This document shows positions 42,546 to 50,477 of a stretch of 64,000 bases of DNA, piece by piece. The position numbers and the translations under genes are program-made. Origin of the DNA: Bradyrhizobium yuanmingense. GTDB taxonomy: Bacteria > Pseudomonadota > Alphaproteobacteria > Rhizobiales > Xanthobacteraceae. The stretch covers positions 62,001 to 126,000 of the forward strand of contig NZ_JARFML010000019.1 in NCBI RefSeq assembly GCF_029167105.1. The letters run 5' to 3'. Within the stretch, counting starts at the first letter, position 1. The number at the start of each line of letters is the position of its first letter. The notes below the pieces were generated by a model, which saw only the letters and a program-made list of their open reading frames with translations, did not search any database and was not told the origin of the DNA.

Positions 42546-43250
42546 CTACGCCCGTCGCATCAGCTTGAGCGAGGCCGCAAGCCGCAGGCTTCGCTTCCCC
42601 GCGAGCGCGATGCCTTCGAGCTCGCCGCTGTCTTCGGTGCAGGTGCCGGAGAAGCCGATGCCGACCTCGAGGCCGCCGAACACGGGGTTCTCGCCTTTTG
42701 CCGGCGTGTGCTCCTGGTTCAGCATCTCGCCCTTCCAGCGGCCGTCCGCCGAGGAATAGGCGCCGAGATAGTAGAAGAACGCATCGCCGCCGAGGATGCG
42801 CCCGTCGATCAGCAGCATCACGCCGGACAGTCCGGCGTCGACGCCGTCGAGCGCGCTCAGCTTCATCCCGTAGAGCCCGTTGGCGATGCCGCCCGGTCCG
42901 ACCGTCCCGCTCGGCGGCAACCCCTCGTCGTCGAGGCGCGTGAGATTGGCCCAGAACCTGGCGCCCGGCATGGTGTCCGCGCCGCCCTCGAGACGGATCT
43001 GGTTGCCGTAGAGCCGGCCGCGCGCTCCGATCGAGGCGACGTCGGCGCCCATCATCGGCTTGTAGCTGGGGTCGAGGTTGTGCCGCTCGGTGATGACCTG
43101 GGCGATGATCTCGCCGTCGCGCTCGACATAGGTGCCGAGATGCGCAAAGCCCGAATTGCCGCCCAGCATCCTGCCGTCGTGCAGGCACATGATGCTGCAG
43201 CCGAACGCATCGTTGACGCCGTATTCAACCTTGTAGAGCCCGTCCAGCAA
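42546..43250 (-). CDS. Double-domain GrlR-like protein A
   Basis: A 234-residue protein made of two copies of a GrlR-type beta-rich unit: LYKVEYGVNDAFGCSIMCLHDGRMLGGNSGFAHLGTY at the start and MKLSALDGVDAGLSGVMLLIDGRILGGDAFFYYLGAY in the second half. The DGR(M/I)LGG(N/D) loop is the GrlR signature, known from the regulator of the E. coli LEE type III secretion genes. It starts with TTG 43250, with AGG upstream, a start supported by alignment with the paralog at 44901. No type III secretion genes are near. It probably binds a partner protein or ligand; its role is unknown. Confidence 0.72.
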   Translation of the reverse strand: MLDGLYKVEYGVNDAFGCSIMCLHDGRMLGGNSGFAHLGTYVERDGEIIAQVITERHNLDPSYKPMMGADVASIGARGRLYGNQIRLEGGADTMPGARFWANLTRLDDEGLPPSGTVGPGGIANGLYGMKLSALDGVDAGLSGVMLLIDGRILGGDAFFYYLGAYSSADGRWKGEMLNQEHTPAKGENPVFGGLEVGIGFSGTCTEDSGELEGIALAGKRSLRLAASLKLMRRA

Positions 43251-43362
43251 CGTCTTGAACCTGCAAAATCGGAAATGAATTGCCGGCTACCTAGCATCGT
43301 CGCTCCAGCGAGGCCACCGGCTTTTGCGCGCATCGCCGCCCCGGCACCTCCGCCCGCGATGA

Positions 43363-43485
43363 TGCCATTATGCCCCTGTTTTGCCCGACGGGTCAAAACT
43401 CCACTTCGTAAAACCCGCAGTCAATGATTTCAGGGACTTGGCTACGGTGCATGGGGTTGTTTTTCGACGTTTGTTTGCCGGCCCC
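43363..43485. repeat. Possible dispersed intergenic element
   Basis: The segments CCCCTGTTTTGCCCGACGGG and CATGGGGTTGTTTTTCGA match, from memory, a non-coding sequence found many times in Bradyrhizobium genomes. There is no internal evidence of duplication in this window, so the call depends on recollection. The 305-base space from 43251 to 43555 holds no other structure. Confidence 0.35.
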
Positions 43486-43555
43486 CGAAAAAAGCTCCCT
43501 CAGCCGATCGGCGCCAGGCTCGAACCTGCCCCCACGGACGCACGACCAATCGCGC

Positions 43556-44008
43556 ATGGACACGCAATCAGCCGAGGACGAACTCAGCGCGATCATCGCC
43601 GGCGCCGCGAAGCAGCCGCTGCTCGATGCCGCCTACGCACTCTGGCGCCGACGCTACCGCCTGGAGACCATCGCGGGCCGCCCTACCGCCGAAGAGGTCC
43701 GCGTCAATCGAGCCTTCTCGCCGGAGCAGTTCATCATCCAGTACCGCCATGAACGCGCCCATGCCCATGAAGGGCCGATGTTCGGCTATGTGAAGCGCGC
43801 TCATCCGCGCGCCGACGATCAGGCGATCCGGCAAGCCATCATCACGGCGGTCAAATTCGAAGACGCCTACAACAAGCACTTCGACTGGAACGGCGATTTC
43901 GATGATTGCGTGGCGCGCGCGGTGAAACAGGCCGCGCGGAAATATCCGCATTATCTCGAGACCACCTATCGCGATGCCCGCGGCGAGCTCGCCTATTACA
44001 TGAAGTGA
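43556..44008 (+). CDS. Conserved hypothetical protein
   Basis: A 150-residue soluble protein. It is helical and rich in Arg, Ala and aromatic residues: ALWRRRYRLETIAGRPTAEEVRVNRAF, QYRHERAHAHEGPMFGYVKRAHPRADDQ, VKFEDAYNKHFDWNGDFDDCVARAV. No known domain is recognised. The ATG at 43556 gives MDTQSAEDEL, but lacks a good ribosome site; longer frames upstream look non-coding. It converges with the Sel1 protein, with one base between stops. Confidence 0.65.
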   Translation: MDTQSAEDELSAIIAGAAKQPLLDAAYALWRRRYRLETIAGRPTAEEVRVNRAFSPEQFIIQYRHERAHAHEGPMFGYVKRAHPRADDQAIRQAIITAVKFEDAYNKHFDWNGDFDDCVARAVKQAARKYPHYLETTYRDARGELAYYMK

Positions 44009-44009
44009 A

Positions 44010-44831
44010 CTAGAAGCACAGCGTGGTGACCAGCCTGCCCTGCTTGTCCTTGATCGCATAGGGACAGCGAATGCGCTCCAGCGCCTTCTTGGCATCCTCG
44101 TCGCCGAGCGCGGCGGCGCGCTCGTAATAGGCTTTTGCCGCGTCCTTGTCCTTCGCACCGCCGCGGCCTTCCCGCGCAAATGCGCCCATCCGCTCCAGCG
44201 CGCCGGGATGGTTTTGCGCCGCCGCCTTCTCGAACAGCGCGCGCGCCGCGACATCGTCCTTTGCGCCGCCATCGCCTTCAGACAACATCAGGCCGAGCTG
44301 GTACTGCGCTTCCGCATTGGTCTCGGCGGCCTTGCCGAGCAGCGCACGGGCCTGGGCGGGATCGGCCGGCGCGGCGCCACCTGCGCCACCGAGCGCGGCA
44401 AGATTGCTGACGCCGCGCGGGTTGCCGGCCTGCGCCGCCCTCTCGAACAGCTTTCGCGCCTGCGTCTCGTCCTTGGCGACGCCGGCGCCGGTGCCGTAGA
44501 GCACGCCGAGTTCGACCATGGCCGCGCTCGATCCCTTGTCGGCCGCCTTGCGCCAGGCCGCGATCGCCTCCGCGGTCTGCCGGTTCGCCGCGTAAGCGCG
44601 CCCGAGCTCGAACATCGCGCGGCGCGAGGCGTTTGCCGCCTGCTTGCAGAACTTGACCGCGGTCGCAATGTCGGCGGAAGCGATCTCCGCGACGCCCTTC
44701 ACGTCGGCCGGCTTGTCGGGATCGCTGGGATCGGCGGCCAGACGGTCGCACAACACGAGGTCGGCCGATTGCGCCTGCGCCGTCAGGGGCGCGGCGAGCG
44801 CAAAGAGCATGGCAAGGAGGAAAGTCCGCAT
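44010..44831 (-). CDS. Exported Sel1-repeat protein
   Basis: A 273-residue periplasmic protein with a signal peptide (MRTFLLAMLFALAAPLTAQAQ). Five to six Sel1-like TPR repeats follow, for example AMFELGRAYAANRQTAEAIAAWRKAADKGSSAAMVELGVLYGTG and AQYQLGLMLSEGDGGAKDDVAARALFEKAA. The repeats form a helical scaffold for protein binding. The C-terminal IRCPYAIKDKQGRLVTTLCF holds two Cys. It lies between the two GrlR-like paralogs, on the same strand as both, and could share a function with them. Confidence 0.85.
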   Translation of the reverse strand: MRTFLLAMLFALAAPLTAQAQSADLVLCDRLAADPSDPDKPADVKGVAEIASADIATAVKFCKQAANASRRAMFELGRAYAANRQTAEAIAAWRKAADKGSSAAMVELGVLYGTGAGVAKDETQARKLFERAAQAGNPRGVSNLAALGGAGGAAPADPAQARALLGKAAETNAEAQYQLGLMLSEGDGGAKDDVAARALFEKAAAQNHPGALERMGAFAREGRGGAKDKDAAKAYYERAAALGDEDAKKALERIRCPYAIKDKQGRLVTTLCF

Positions 44832-44900
44832 GATCGTCACGTTGCGTCTGTGGCTCGGCAAATTCAAGGCTCAAGTCGGTTCGCGCTTGCGATGGGTGGC

Positions 44901-45602
44901 TCAGGCGCGCTGCATCAGCTTGAGCGCTGCGGTCAGGCGCAAGCTCCGCTTGCCGGCCAGCGCGGTTGCCTCCAGCACCGCCTGCTCCGCGTCGTAGCTG
45001 CCGGAGAAGCCGATGCCGACCTCGTGCCCGCCGAAGACCGGATCGTCCTTGGCCGGCGTGTGCTCCTGGTTGAGGATCTGGCCCTTCCAGCGGCCCTTCG
45101 CGGCGGTGTAGGTGCCAAGGTAGTAGAAAGCCGCATCGCCGCCGAGGATGCGGCCCTGGTTGAGCAGCATCACCCCGGTGAGTCCGCCGTCGAGGCCGTC
45201 GAGCATGCGCAAATGGATGGAGTAGAGACCGTCGCTGATGCCGGCTTCGCCGACGCCGCCGGCGATCGGCACCTCCTCATCCGTGATCGGCGTCATCAGC
45301 GACTGAAACGGCACGCCTGGCAGCTCCTTGAGCTCGCCCTTGAAGCGATAGAGATCGCCGTCGGCCCAGCCCTTCGCGATCAGGGTCGCATCGTCGGTGC
45401 CCGCCATGGCGCGGTAGCTCGGATCCGGATTGTGGCGGACGGTCTTGATGACGATGTCGACGCCGCTGCCCGTCTTCTCGTAGCTGCCGATATGGGCGAA
45501 GGCCGAATTGCCGCCGAGCATCTTGCCGTCGCCGGCATACATCACGCTGCGGCCGACGACGTCGCCGAGCTGAAATCTCACCTTGTAGAAGCCTTCAAAC
45601 AC
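44901..45602 (-). CDS. Double-domain GrlR-like protein B
   Basis: A 233-residue paralog of the protein at 42546-43250. The first unit is FYKVRFQLGDVVGRSVMYAGDGKMLGGNSAFAHIGSY and the second IHLRMLDGLDGGLTGVMLLNQGRILGGDAAFYYLGTY. Both proteins end in an almost identical block (NQEHTPAK...PVFGG.EVGIGFSG, ALAGKRSLRL.AALKLM.RA). GTG 45602 with GGGGA upstream is chosen because it gives the same length and starting alignment as the paralog; ATG 45629 or 45668 are alternatives. Its role is unknown. Confidence 0.72.
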   Translation of the reverse strand: MFEGFYKVRFQLGDVVGRSVMYAGDGKMLGGNSAFAHIGSYEKTGSGVDIVIKTVRHNPDPSYRAMAGTDDATLIAKGWADGDLYRFKGELKELPGVPFQSLMTPITDEEVPIAGGVGEAGISDGLYSIHLRMLDGLDGGLTGVMLLNQGRILGGDAAFYYLGTYTAAKGRWKGQILNQEHTPAKDDPVFGGHEVGIGFSGSYDAEQAVLEATALAGKRSLRLTAALKLMQRA

Positions 45603-45712
45603 CAGCCGTGTCCCCGGCCCTGCGCGCATCCGGATGCACTCTATCCCGCTTTCGGCGGCGATGGACAAGTTTCGCGGCGCCCGGGTCGGCAGGCACAGGA
45701 ACGGTTGTCATC

Positions 45713-45751
45713 AAAATGCAAAAATCCGCCGGAGCCTTCGCTCCGGCGGAT
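45713..45751 (-). terminator. Rho-independent terminator of glnII
   Basis: A perfect 12-bp stem ATCCGCCGGAGC/GCTCCGGCGGAT with a four-base loop. Read on the minus strand it is followed by TTTTTGCATTTT. It begins 45 bases after the glnII stop codon, the best intrinsic terminator in the window. Confidence 0.88.
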
Positions 45752-45796
45752 TGAATGCCAACCCGGGCCAGCCCCCCAGCCCGGGCCGGGAGGATC

Positions 45797-46831
45797 TTAG
45801 GCCGCGGCCTTCTTGTCGGTCGGCACGGACGAGATCGTCTTCAGGATCTGCGAAGCGATCTGGTAGGGGTCGCCTTGCGAGTTCGGACGGCGGTCTTCCA
45901 GATAGCCCTTGTAGCCGTTGTTGACGAAGGAGTGCGGAACGCGGATCGAAGCGCCGCGGTCGGCAACGCCGTAGCTGAACTTGTTCCACGGCGCGGTCTC
46001 GTGCTTGCCGGTCAGACGCTTGTCGTTGTCCGGGCCGTAGACGGCGATGTGGTCCATCAGGTTCTTCTCGAAGGCGGCCATCAGCGCCTCGAAATACTCC
46101 TTGCCGCCGACTTCACGCATATAGGCGGTCGAGAAGTTGGCGTGCATGCCCGAGCCGTTCCAGTCGGTGTCGCCGAGCGGCTTGCAGTGGAATTCGATGT
46201 CGATGCCGTACTTCTCGGTCAGGCGCAGCATCAGGTAGCGGGCCATCCACATCTGGTCGGCAGCGGTCTTGGAGCCCTTGCCGAAGATCTGGAATTCCCA
46301 CTGGCCCTTGGCGACTTCCGCGTTGATGCCTTCATGGTTGATGCCGGCAGCAAGGCAAAGGTCGAGATGCTCTTCGACGATCTTGCGAGCGACGTCGCCG
46401 ACGTTCGAGTAGCCGACGCCGGTGTAGTAAGGACCCTGCGGAGCCGGATAGCCGGCCTCGGGGAAGCCGAGGGGACGGCCGTTCTTGTAGAAGAAGTATT
46501 CCTGCTCGAAGCCGAACCAGGCGCCGGAATCGTCCAGGATGGTGGCGCGCTTGTTGGACGGATGCGGGGTCTTGCCATCGGGCATCATGACTTCGCACAT
46601 CACCAGCACGCCGTTGGTGCGCGCACCGTCCGGGAACACCGCGACCGGCTTCAGCACGCAATCGGAGCTGTGGCCTTCGGCCTGCTGGGTGGAGGAGCCG
46701 TCGAAGCCCCAGAGCGGAAGCTGCTCGAGCGTCGGGAACGACGCGAATTCCTTGATCTGAGTTTTGCCGCGCAAATTCGGAGTCGGCGTATATCCGTCGA
46801 GCCAGATGTACTCGAGCTTGTACTTAGTCAT
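45797..46831 (-). CDS. glnII: Glutamine synthetase type II
   Basis: A 344-residue eukaryotic-type (GSII) glutamine synthetase that joins ammonia to glutamate using ATP. The N-terminal beta-grasp part has YIWLDGYTPTPNLRGKT, the catalytic part has EQEYFFYKNGRPLGFPEAGYPAPQGPYYTGVG (Glu-x-Glu-type metal site), AGINHEGINAEVAKGQWEFQ and GKHETAPWNKFSYGVADRGASIRVP. Rhizobia carry it in addition to GSI. ATG 46831 has AGAGGCT upstream. It has a sigma-54 promoter at 46921-46936, a leader hairpin and a strong terminator, and faces the gstI gene. NtrC-dependent expression under nitrogen limitation is the expected control. Confidence 0.97.
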   Translation of the reverse strand: MTKYKLEYIWLDGYTPTPNLRGKTQIKEFASFPTLEQLPLWGFDGSSTQQAEGHSSDCVLKPVAVFPDGARTNGVLVMCEVMMPDGKTPHPSNKRATILDDSGAWFGFEQEYFFYKNGRPLGFPEAGYPAPQGPYYTGVGYSNVGDVARKIVEEHLDLCLAAGINHEGINAEVAKGQWEFQIFGKGSKTAADQMWMARYLMLRLTEKYGIDIEFHCKPLGDTDWNGSGMHANFSTAYMREVGGKEYFEALMAAFEKNLMDHIAVYGPDNDKRLTGKHETAPWNKFSYGVADRGASIRVPHSFVNNGYKGYLEDRRPNSQGDPYQIASQILKTISSVPTDKKAAA

Positions 46832-46861
46832 TGAGCCTCTCTGTAGATGATGCGAAAGGTT

Positions 46862-46881
46862 GGGGGCCCGGGAGGGCCCCC
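46862..46881 (-). promoter_or_regulatory. Hairpin in the glnII mRNA leader
   Basis: A perfect 8-bp stem GGGGGCCC-GGGA-GGGCCCCC lies about 30 bases before the glnII ATG, inside the transcript predicted from the sigma-54 promoter. Such a stable stem ahead of the ribosome site could take part in translational control; GstI is known to act on glnII translation in Rhizobium leguminosarum. Confidence 0.55.
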
Positions 46882-46920
46882 GCACGTTTGTACCCGGCCA
46901 TCATCGGCCAGCCTTTCCCA

Positions 46921-46936
46921 AGCATTTCGCGTGCCA
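46921..46936 (-). promoter_or_regulatory. Sigma-54 promoter of glnII
   Basis: On the minus strand TGGCACGCGAAATGCT matches the consensus TGGCACG-N4-TTGCW at all but one position and keeps the GG and GC dinucleotides at the -24/-12 spacing. Transcription would start near 46910, about 80 bases before the glnII ATG. A clear NtrC enhancer palindrome was not found by eye upstream. Confidence 0.8.
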
Positions 46937-47371
46937 AAAGGCCGCAGTACGGGCGGTTTTCCACCGCTTCCGGCTCCTCCTCACCGCGGACGCGCCCTCC
47001 ACGGCACCGTGCGTCATAGCCGCGCACCTTGACGCGAAGCTGCGTTGCAAAAATCCCGCAGAAAACGCCCGATTCAGAAGCAGCGGACACCGCCCTGCGC
47101 GTTGCCGATGAAACGCGCATCAACGTCCGGTAACTTTCGCAAACTCCCCCACCCCTTCCCAGCAACCTTCGGAATGGCCCACACGTTGGTCAGCGGCAGC
47201 GTGCCTTGGAGGATGCAGAAGGCTGCCTGCCTATAAATTAAGCGGAAACTGATTTCCTTTTCAGCACTTCCCAATCGGGGATGAGCGGCCGATATGGGGA
47301 TTCCAGTAACCACAATCGAACGAGTCGGGCGCACCATGGAGGCCAAGGCGCTTCGACCAAGGAGAATCGCA

Positions 47372-47575
47372 ATGATGAACAATGGTCTGAGTCACGGATC
47401 TGCAAAGATCTACCAATTCCCCGTCGGCGGCCGTGCGGCCCTCGCCGGACGCCGCTATGGCGAGACCCGCCTTCCCGCCGATCAGGCTTCGCTGCCCGCG
47501 AACGTCTCGATCTGCAGCGACAGCTGGTATCACCAGGATGCGGTCGACGAAGCCAAGCCCAAATGGGAACGCTGA
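47372..47575 (+). CDS. gstI: DUF2735 protein, probable glutamine synthetase translation inhibitor GstI
   Basis: A 67-residue protein starting MMNNGLSHGSAKIYQFPVGG, the DUF2735 signature. In Rhizobium leguminosarum the divergent gene upstream of glnII is gstI, whose roughly 63-residue product blocks translation of glnII mRNA. Size, position and orientation here match that. AAGGAG seven bases before ATG 47372 fixes the start. The upstream in-frame ATGs have no ribosome site. The end contains WYHQDAVDEAKPKWER. It is expected to be repressed when glnII is on, so the two genes form a nitrogen switch. Its terminator follows at 47631. Confidence 0.85.
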   Translation: MMNNGLSHGSAKIYQFPVGGRAALAGRRYGETRLPADQASLPANVSICSDSWYHQDAVDEAKPKWER

Positions 47576-47630
47576 TGCCAGCTGCTGGTCTGACAGTGCC
47601 GGGCTTTCGCAAGCGGCCGGCGGCAGTTTG

Positions 47631-47668
47631 AAAAAGGGTCGAAACAACGGCGTTTCGGCCCTTTTTGA
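47631..47668 (+). terminator. Rho-independent terminator of gstI
   Basis: AAAAAGGGTCGAAAC pairs with GTTTCGGCCCTTTTT around a six-base loop, with one T-G mismatch, giving a stem followed by T residues. It begins 56 bases after the gstI stop and could also stop transcription of the mliC-like gene, which ends at 47686, from the other side. Confidence 0.85.
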
Positions 47669-47685
47669 TTCCGGGCGTGCCCGGC

Positions 47686-48012
47686 CTAGATCCCGGGCTT
47701 TTCGACCACCGCGCAGGCCGTAACCGGCCGCTTCAGGTGCTTGACCGTAGCGGGGCCGGTCTTGGGAATCCTCAGTGTGATTCCCGCCCCCGAATAGCGC
47801 GTCCCCGAAACCGCCAGCCGCTTCGCGAGCGTGACCGGCTGGCCATCGATCTGGACGAAGGCCCGCTTGTCGTAGTCATAAAAGCCCAGGATGAACTGCG
47901 TACCATCGGCGCAGCGGTAGGTTTGGAAGGTCTGCGCATCGGCGTGCCGCGCGCCGAGCATTGCGCCCGCCAGCATACTGACCGTCAAAACAATGGCCTT
48001 GTGCCGGCCCAT
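47686..48012 (-). CDS. MliC-like (C-type lysozyme inhibitor family) protein
   Basis: A 108-residue exported protein with a signal peptide (MGRHKAIVLTVSMLAGAMLGARHADAQ). The mature part TYRCADGTQFILGFYDYDKRAFVQIDG...RLAVSGTRYSGAGITLRIPKTG is the MliC/PliC beta-barrel pattern, with the paired Cys (YRCADG and TACAVV) that form its disulfide. It has no lipobox Cys at the cleavage point, so it is periplasmic rather than lipidated. It would protect peptidoglycan from host C-type lysozyme. ATG 48012 is preceded by GGGGG. Confidence 0.82.
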   Translation of the reverse strand: MGRHKAIVLTVSMLAGAMLGARHADAQTFQTYRCADGTQFILGFYDYDKRAFVQIDGQPVTLAKRLAVSGTRYSGAGITLRIPKTGPATVKHLKRPVTACAVVEKPGI

Positions 48013-48082
48013 GATCGCCCCCTGTAATAGACCGAAGGACGCCAAACGTGCATCCGGTGGAACCATAACCCAAGCTGATCCC

Positions 48083-48841
48083 ATGCAAGACTCCTCCCCG
48101 AAGGACTCCCCTGCCCGTCATCTCGCCCTGCAGGGTGCGAGCAATTTCCGCGACCTCGGCGGCTATCCGACCATGGATGGCCGCACCACGCGCTGGCGGC
48201 ATATTTTCCGCTCCAACCATCTCGGCCAGCTCACCGCTGCCGACATCGAGGTCGTCCGCGCGCTTGGCGTGCGCAGCGCCTTCGATTTCCGCGGGGTCGA
48301 GGAGCGCGCGGCCGGCATCTGCGTCGTGGACGAGATTGCCGTGCATTCGCTGCCGATCGAACCGACTGTCGTGGCCGGGCTGCGCGCCGAGCTCGCGAAG
48401 GGCACGCTGACGGCGGCCGTGGCGCTCGAGCTCATGCGCGAGTCCTATCGCAATTATGTTCGCCACAACACGCACAGCTTCCGCGCGCTGTTCGGTCATT
48501 TGCTGGAAGATCGCGCGCCGCTCGTGATCCACTGCACCGCCGGCAAGGACCGCACCGGCTTCGCCAGCGCGCTGATCCTGCATGCGCTCGGCGTGGCGGA
48601 CGAGGTCATCGCCGAGGATTATCTCTTGACCAACCGGCACTACAAGCGCGACCCGTCGAACGTCTCCGATCTGCCCGCCGACGTCCTCGACGCGATCGGC
48701 AGCGTCGAGGCCTCGTACCTTGCGGCCGCTTTCGAAGCGGTCGGCAGCGAATATGGCGATCTCGAAACCTATTTGCGCGACGGGCTCAAGCTCGGCACGG
48801 CAGAGCGAGACGCGCTGAAGGCGCGCTATCTGCAGGCGTGA
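48083..48841 (+). CDS. Tyrosine-protein phosphatase (MptpB/DUF family, dual-specificity-like)
   Basis: A 252-residue phosphatase. The P-loop is HCTAGKDRTGFASALIL at about 151-167 (HCxxGKDRTG), with the N-terminal NFRDLGGYPT and IFRSNHLGQL typical of the group that includes M. tuberculosis PtpB and plant-type phosphoinositide phosphatases. The downstream SYLAAAFEAVGSEYGDLETYLRDGL helix is also conserved. It has no signal peptide. Substrates may be phosphotyrosine or phosphoinositides. It is divergent from the MliC gene, whose start is 71 bases away. Confidence 0.92.
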   Translation: MQDSSPKDSPARHLALQGASNFRDLGGYPTMDGRTTRWRHIFRSNHLGQLTAADIEVVRALGVRSAFDFRGVEERAAGICVVDEIAVHSLPIEPTVVAGLRAELAKGTLTAAVALELMRESYRNYVRHNTHSFRALFGHLLEDRAPLVIHCTAGKDRTGFASALILHALGVADEVIAEDYLLTNRHYKRDPSNVSDLPADVLDAIGSVEASYLAAAFEAVGSEYGDLETYLRDGLKLGTAERDALKARYLQA

Positions 48842-49579
48842 TCAGGATTTCCATTCGGCAGGCAACCAACTGGCGGCGATCGTTGCATCAACGATCGAAT
48901 TGCACAGCGCCCTGGACACCTGGAGCGTGCTCCAGTCGCTTTGGTGGAGCTTGTCGCCATCCGTGGGATCAAGGAATTGCTCGAATGTCGCGTTGTTGTT
49001 CACGTGCCAATGCCGCATCAGAGCCCAGCGCTGAAATACGCTTATCTTCGCATCGTCCGCAATCCTGCGGATCTCCGAGACCATCTTTTCGGACAGCTCC
49101 GCCTTATCGTCGCGAAGCATGGCCGTCACATATTGCGGGTCGATCAGCACGACATCCATCGTGTGCTTGGCAAGCAGACGTACACCCTCGGCAATTTTGT
49201 CGACCACCTCGTTGAAGTCGAATTCCTGCTTGCGAAAGACCGCGTTGGTTCCCACCTGCCAAAGCACGACAGTCGGTTTGTCATCGAAGATATCGGCGTC
49301 AAAGCGATCCACTTCCTGCGGCGCCTCTTCTCCGCCTTTGCCCCGATTCAAGACGTCGATCCGAACCTTCGGCAAATGCTCGGCGTAGCTCTGCCTTAGA
49401 TACATCTCGAGGCGAGATGGATAAGGCACGACATCCGCGCGACCGGCGGTCGATGATGACCCCATTGCCACGATCCGAACCGGACCTTCCCTTCGCAATG
49501 CCTCGACGAAGTTTCGCAGCGGTTGCTTCAATTTGATGATGTCTCTGGGGAAGTCTACTGCCGGCAGACTCTCGGACAT
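48842..49579 (-). CDS. SGNH/GDSL hydrolase family protein
   Basis: A 245-residue SGNH-fold protein. Block I contains the nucleophile in VAMGSSSTAGRADVV, the oxyanion Asn is in WQVGTNAVF, and the late catalytic Asp/His appear in LHQSDWSTLQ or RHWHVNNNA. GGGAGG before ATG 49579 fixes the start. No signal peptide is seen. Members deacylate esters on sugars, lipids or polysaccharides; the target here is unknown. Its stop abuts that of the phosphatase. Confidence 0.85.
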   Translation of the reverse strand: MSESLPAVDFPRDIIKLKQPLRNFVEALRREGPVRIVAMGSSSTAGRADVVPYPSRLEMYLRQSYAEHLPKVRIDVLNRGKGGEEAPQEVDRFDADIFDDKPTVVLWQVGTNAVFRKQEFDFNEVVDKIAEGVRLLAKHTMDVVLIDPQYVTAMLRDDKAELSEKMVSEIRRIADDAKISVFQRWALMRHWHVNNNATFEQFLDPTDGDKLHQSDWSTLQVSRALCNSIVDATIAASWLPAEWKS

Positions 49580-49698
49580 ATCGCCCCCTCCCGCCATCCA
49601 AGGTTGCAGCGACCATTCAGCCTTGAAGCCGCCGCCATTGCAAGTCCAATTCGGACCGCGCAGTAGTCGGCGCAGTTTTAGACGAACGGAGAAGCACC

Positions 49699-50379
49699 GT
49701 GCAGGGAAAAGTCATCATCGTGACCGGCGCGCTCGGCGCACTCGGCAAGGTCGTTGCCGAGGCCGCGCGGTCGCGCGGCGCGCGGATCGCCGGCATCGAT
49801 CACGCGCCTTCGCAAGCGCCCGCAAGCGCCGACCGTATCGAGATCGGCGGCGTCGACCTGTCCGACGCAGCGCAAGCGAACAACGCCGTCGATGCGGCCG
49901 CAAAGCATTTCGGCCGGCTCGATGCGCTGATCAACATTGCCGGCGGCTTCGCCTTCGAGACCATTGGCGACGGCGACATCAAGACGTGGCAGCGCATGCA
50001 TGCGCTCAACGTGCTCACCGCGCTCAACGCCTCGCGCGCCGCGCTGCCGCACCTCGCCGCGTCCAAGGCCGGCCGCATCGTCAATATCGGCGCGATGGGC
50101 GCGCTCCAGGCGGGCAGCGGCATGGGGCCCTATGCGGCCTCGAAGGCCGGCGTGCATCGCCTCACCGAGGCACTCGCCAACGAATGGAAAGGCAAGGTCA
50201 CCGTGAATGCCGTGCTGCCCTCGATCATCGACACCGCGGCCAATCGCGCCGACATGCCGAAGGCCGATTTCTCCAAATGGGTGACGCCGCAGGAACTCGC
50301 CGAGGTCATCCTGTTCCTCGCCAGCGACGCCGCGAGCGGCGTCACCGGTGCGCTGATTCCGGTAGGTGGTCGGGTGTGA
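49699..50379 (+). CDS. SDR family oxidoreductase
   Basis: A 226-residue short-chain dehydrogenase starting with GTG 49699, with GGAGAA upstream. The cofactor motif is TGALGALGKVV at about 9-19, NIAGG the next conserved block, and YAASKAG the catalytic Tyr-Lys; the Ser is replaced by the Ala-Met of IGAMGAL, so the catalytic Ser may be absent. The C-terminal LIPVGGRV is normal. It is related to FabG-like reductases and quinoid dihydropteridine reductase-type proteins. The substrate is unknown. Confidence 0.9.
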   Translation: MQGKVIIVTGALGALGKVVAEAARSRGARIAGIDHAPSQAPASADRIEIGGVDLSDAAQANNAVDAAAKHFGRLDALINIAGGFAFETIGDGDIKTWQRMHALNVLTALNASRAALPHLAASKAGRIVNIGAMGALQAGSGMGPYAASKAGVHRLTEALANEWKGKVTVNAVLPSIIDTAANRADMPKADFSKWVTPQELAEVILFLASDAASGVTGALIPVGGRV

Positions 50380-50477
50380 TTGCGTTTTGATCGGATCGTC
50401 CGAACACCGGCTTGATTCAATCGGAGACGAGAAGGCACTAGACTGGTGCCGCAACTGATTCTCCGATCGGAACCGCC

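Noticed and set aside
46937..47200. NtrC enhancer sites upstream of glnII
   Set aside because: Several GCAC and GTGC half-sites occur, but no pair has the required seven-base spacing.
47160..47371. Second sigma-54 promoter for gstI
   Set aside because: TGGCCCACACGTTGGT keeps only part of the consensus and lacks the GC at -12, so it is not supported.
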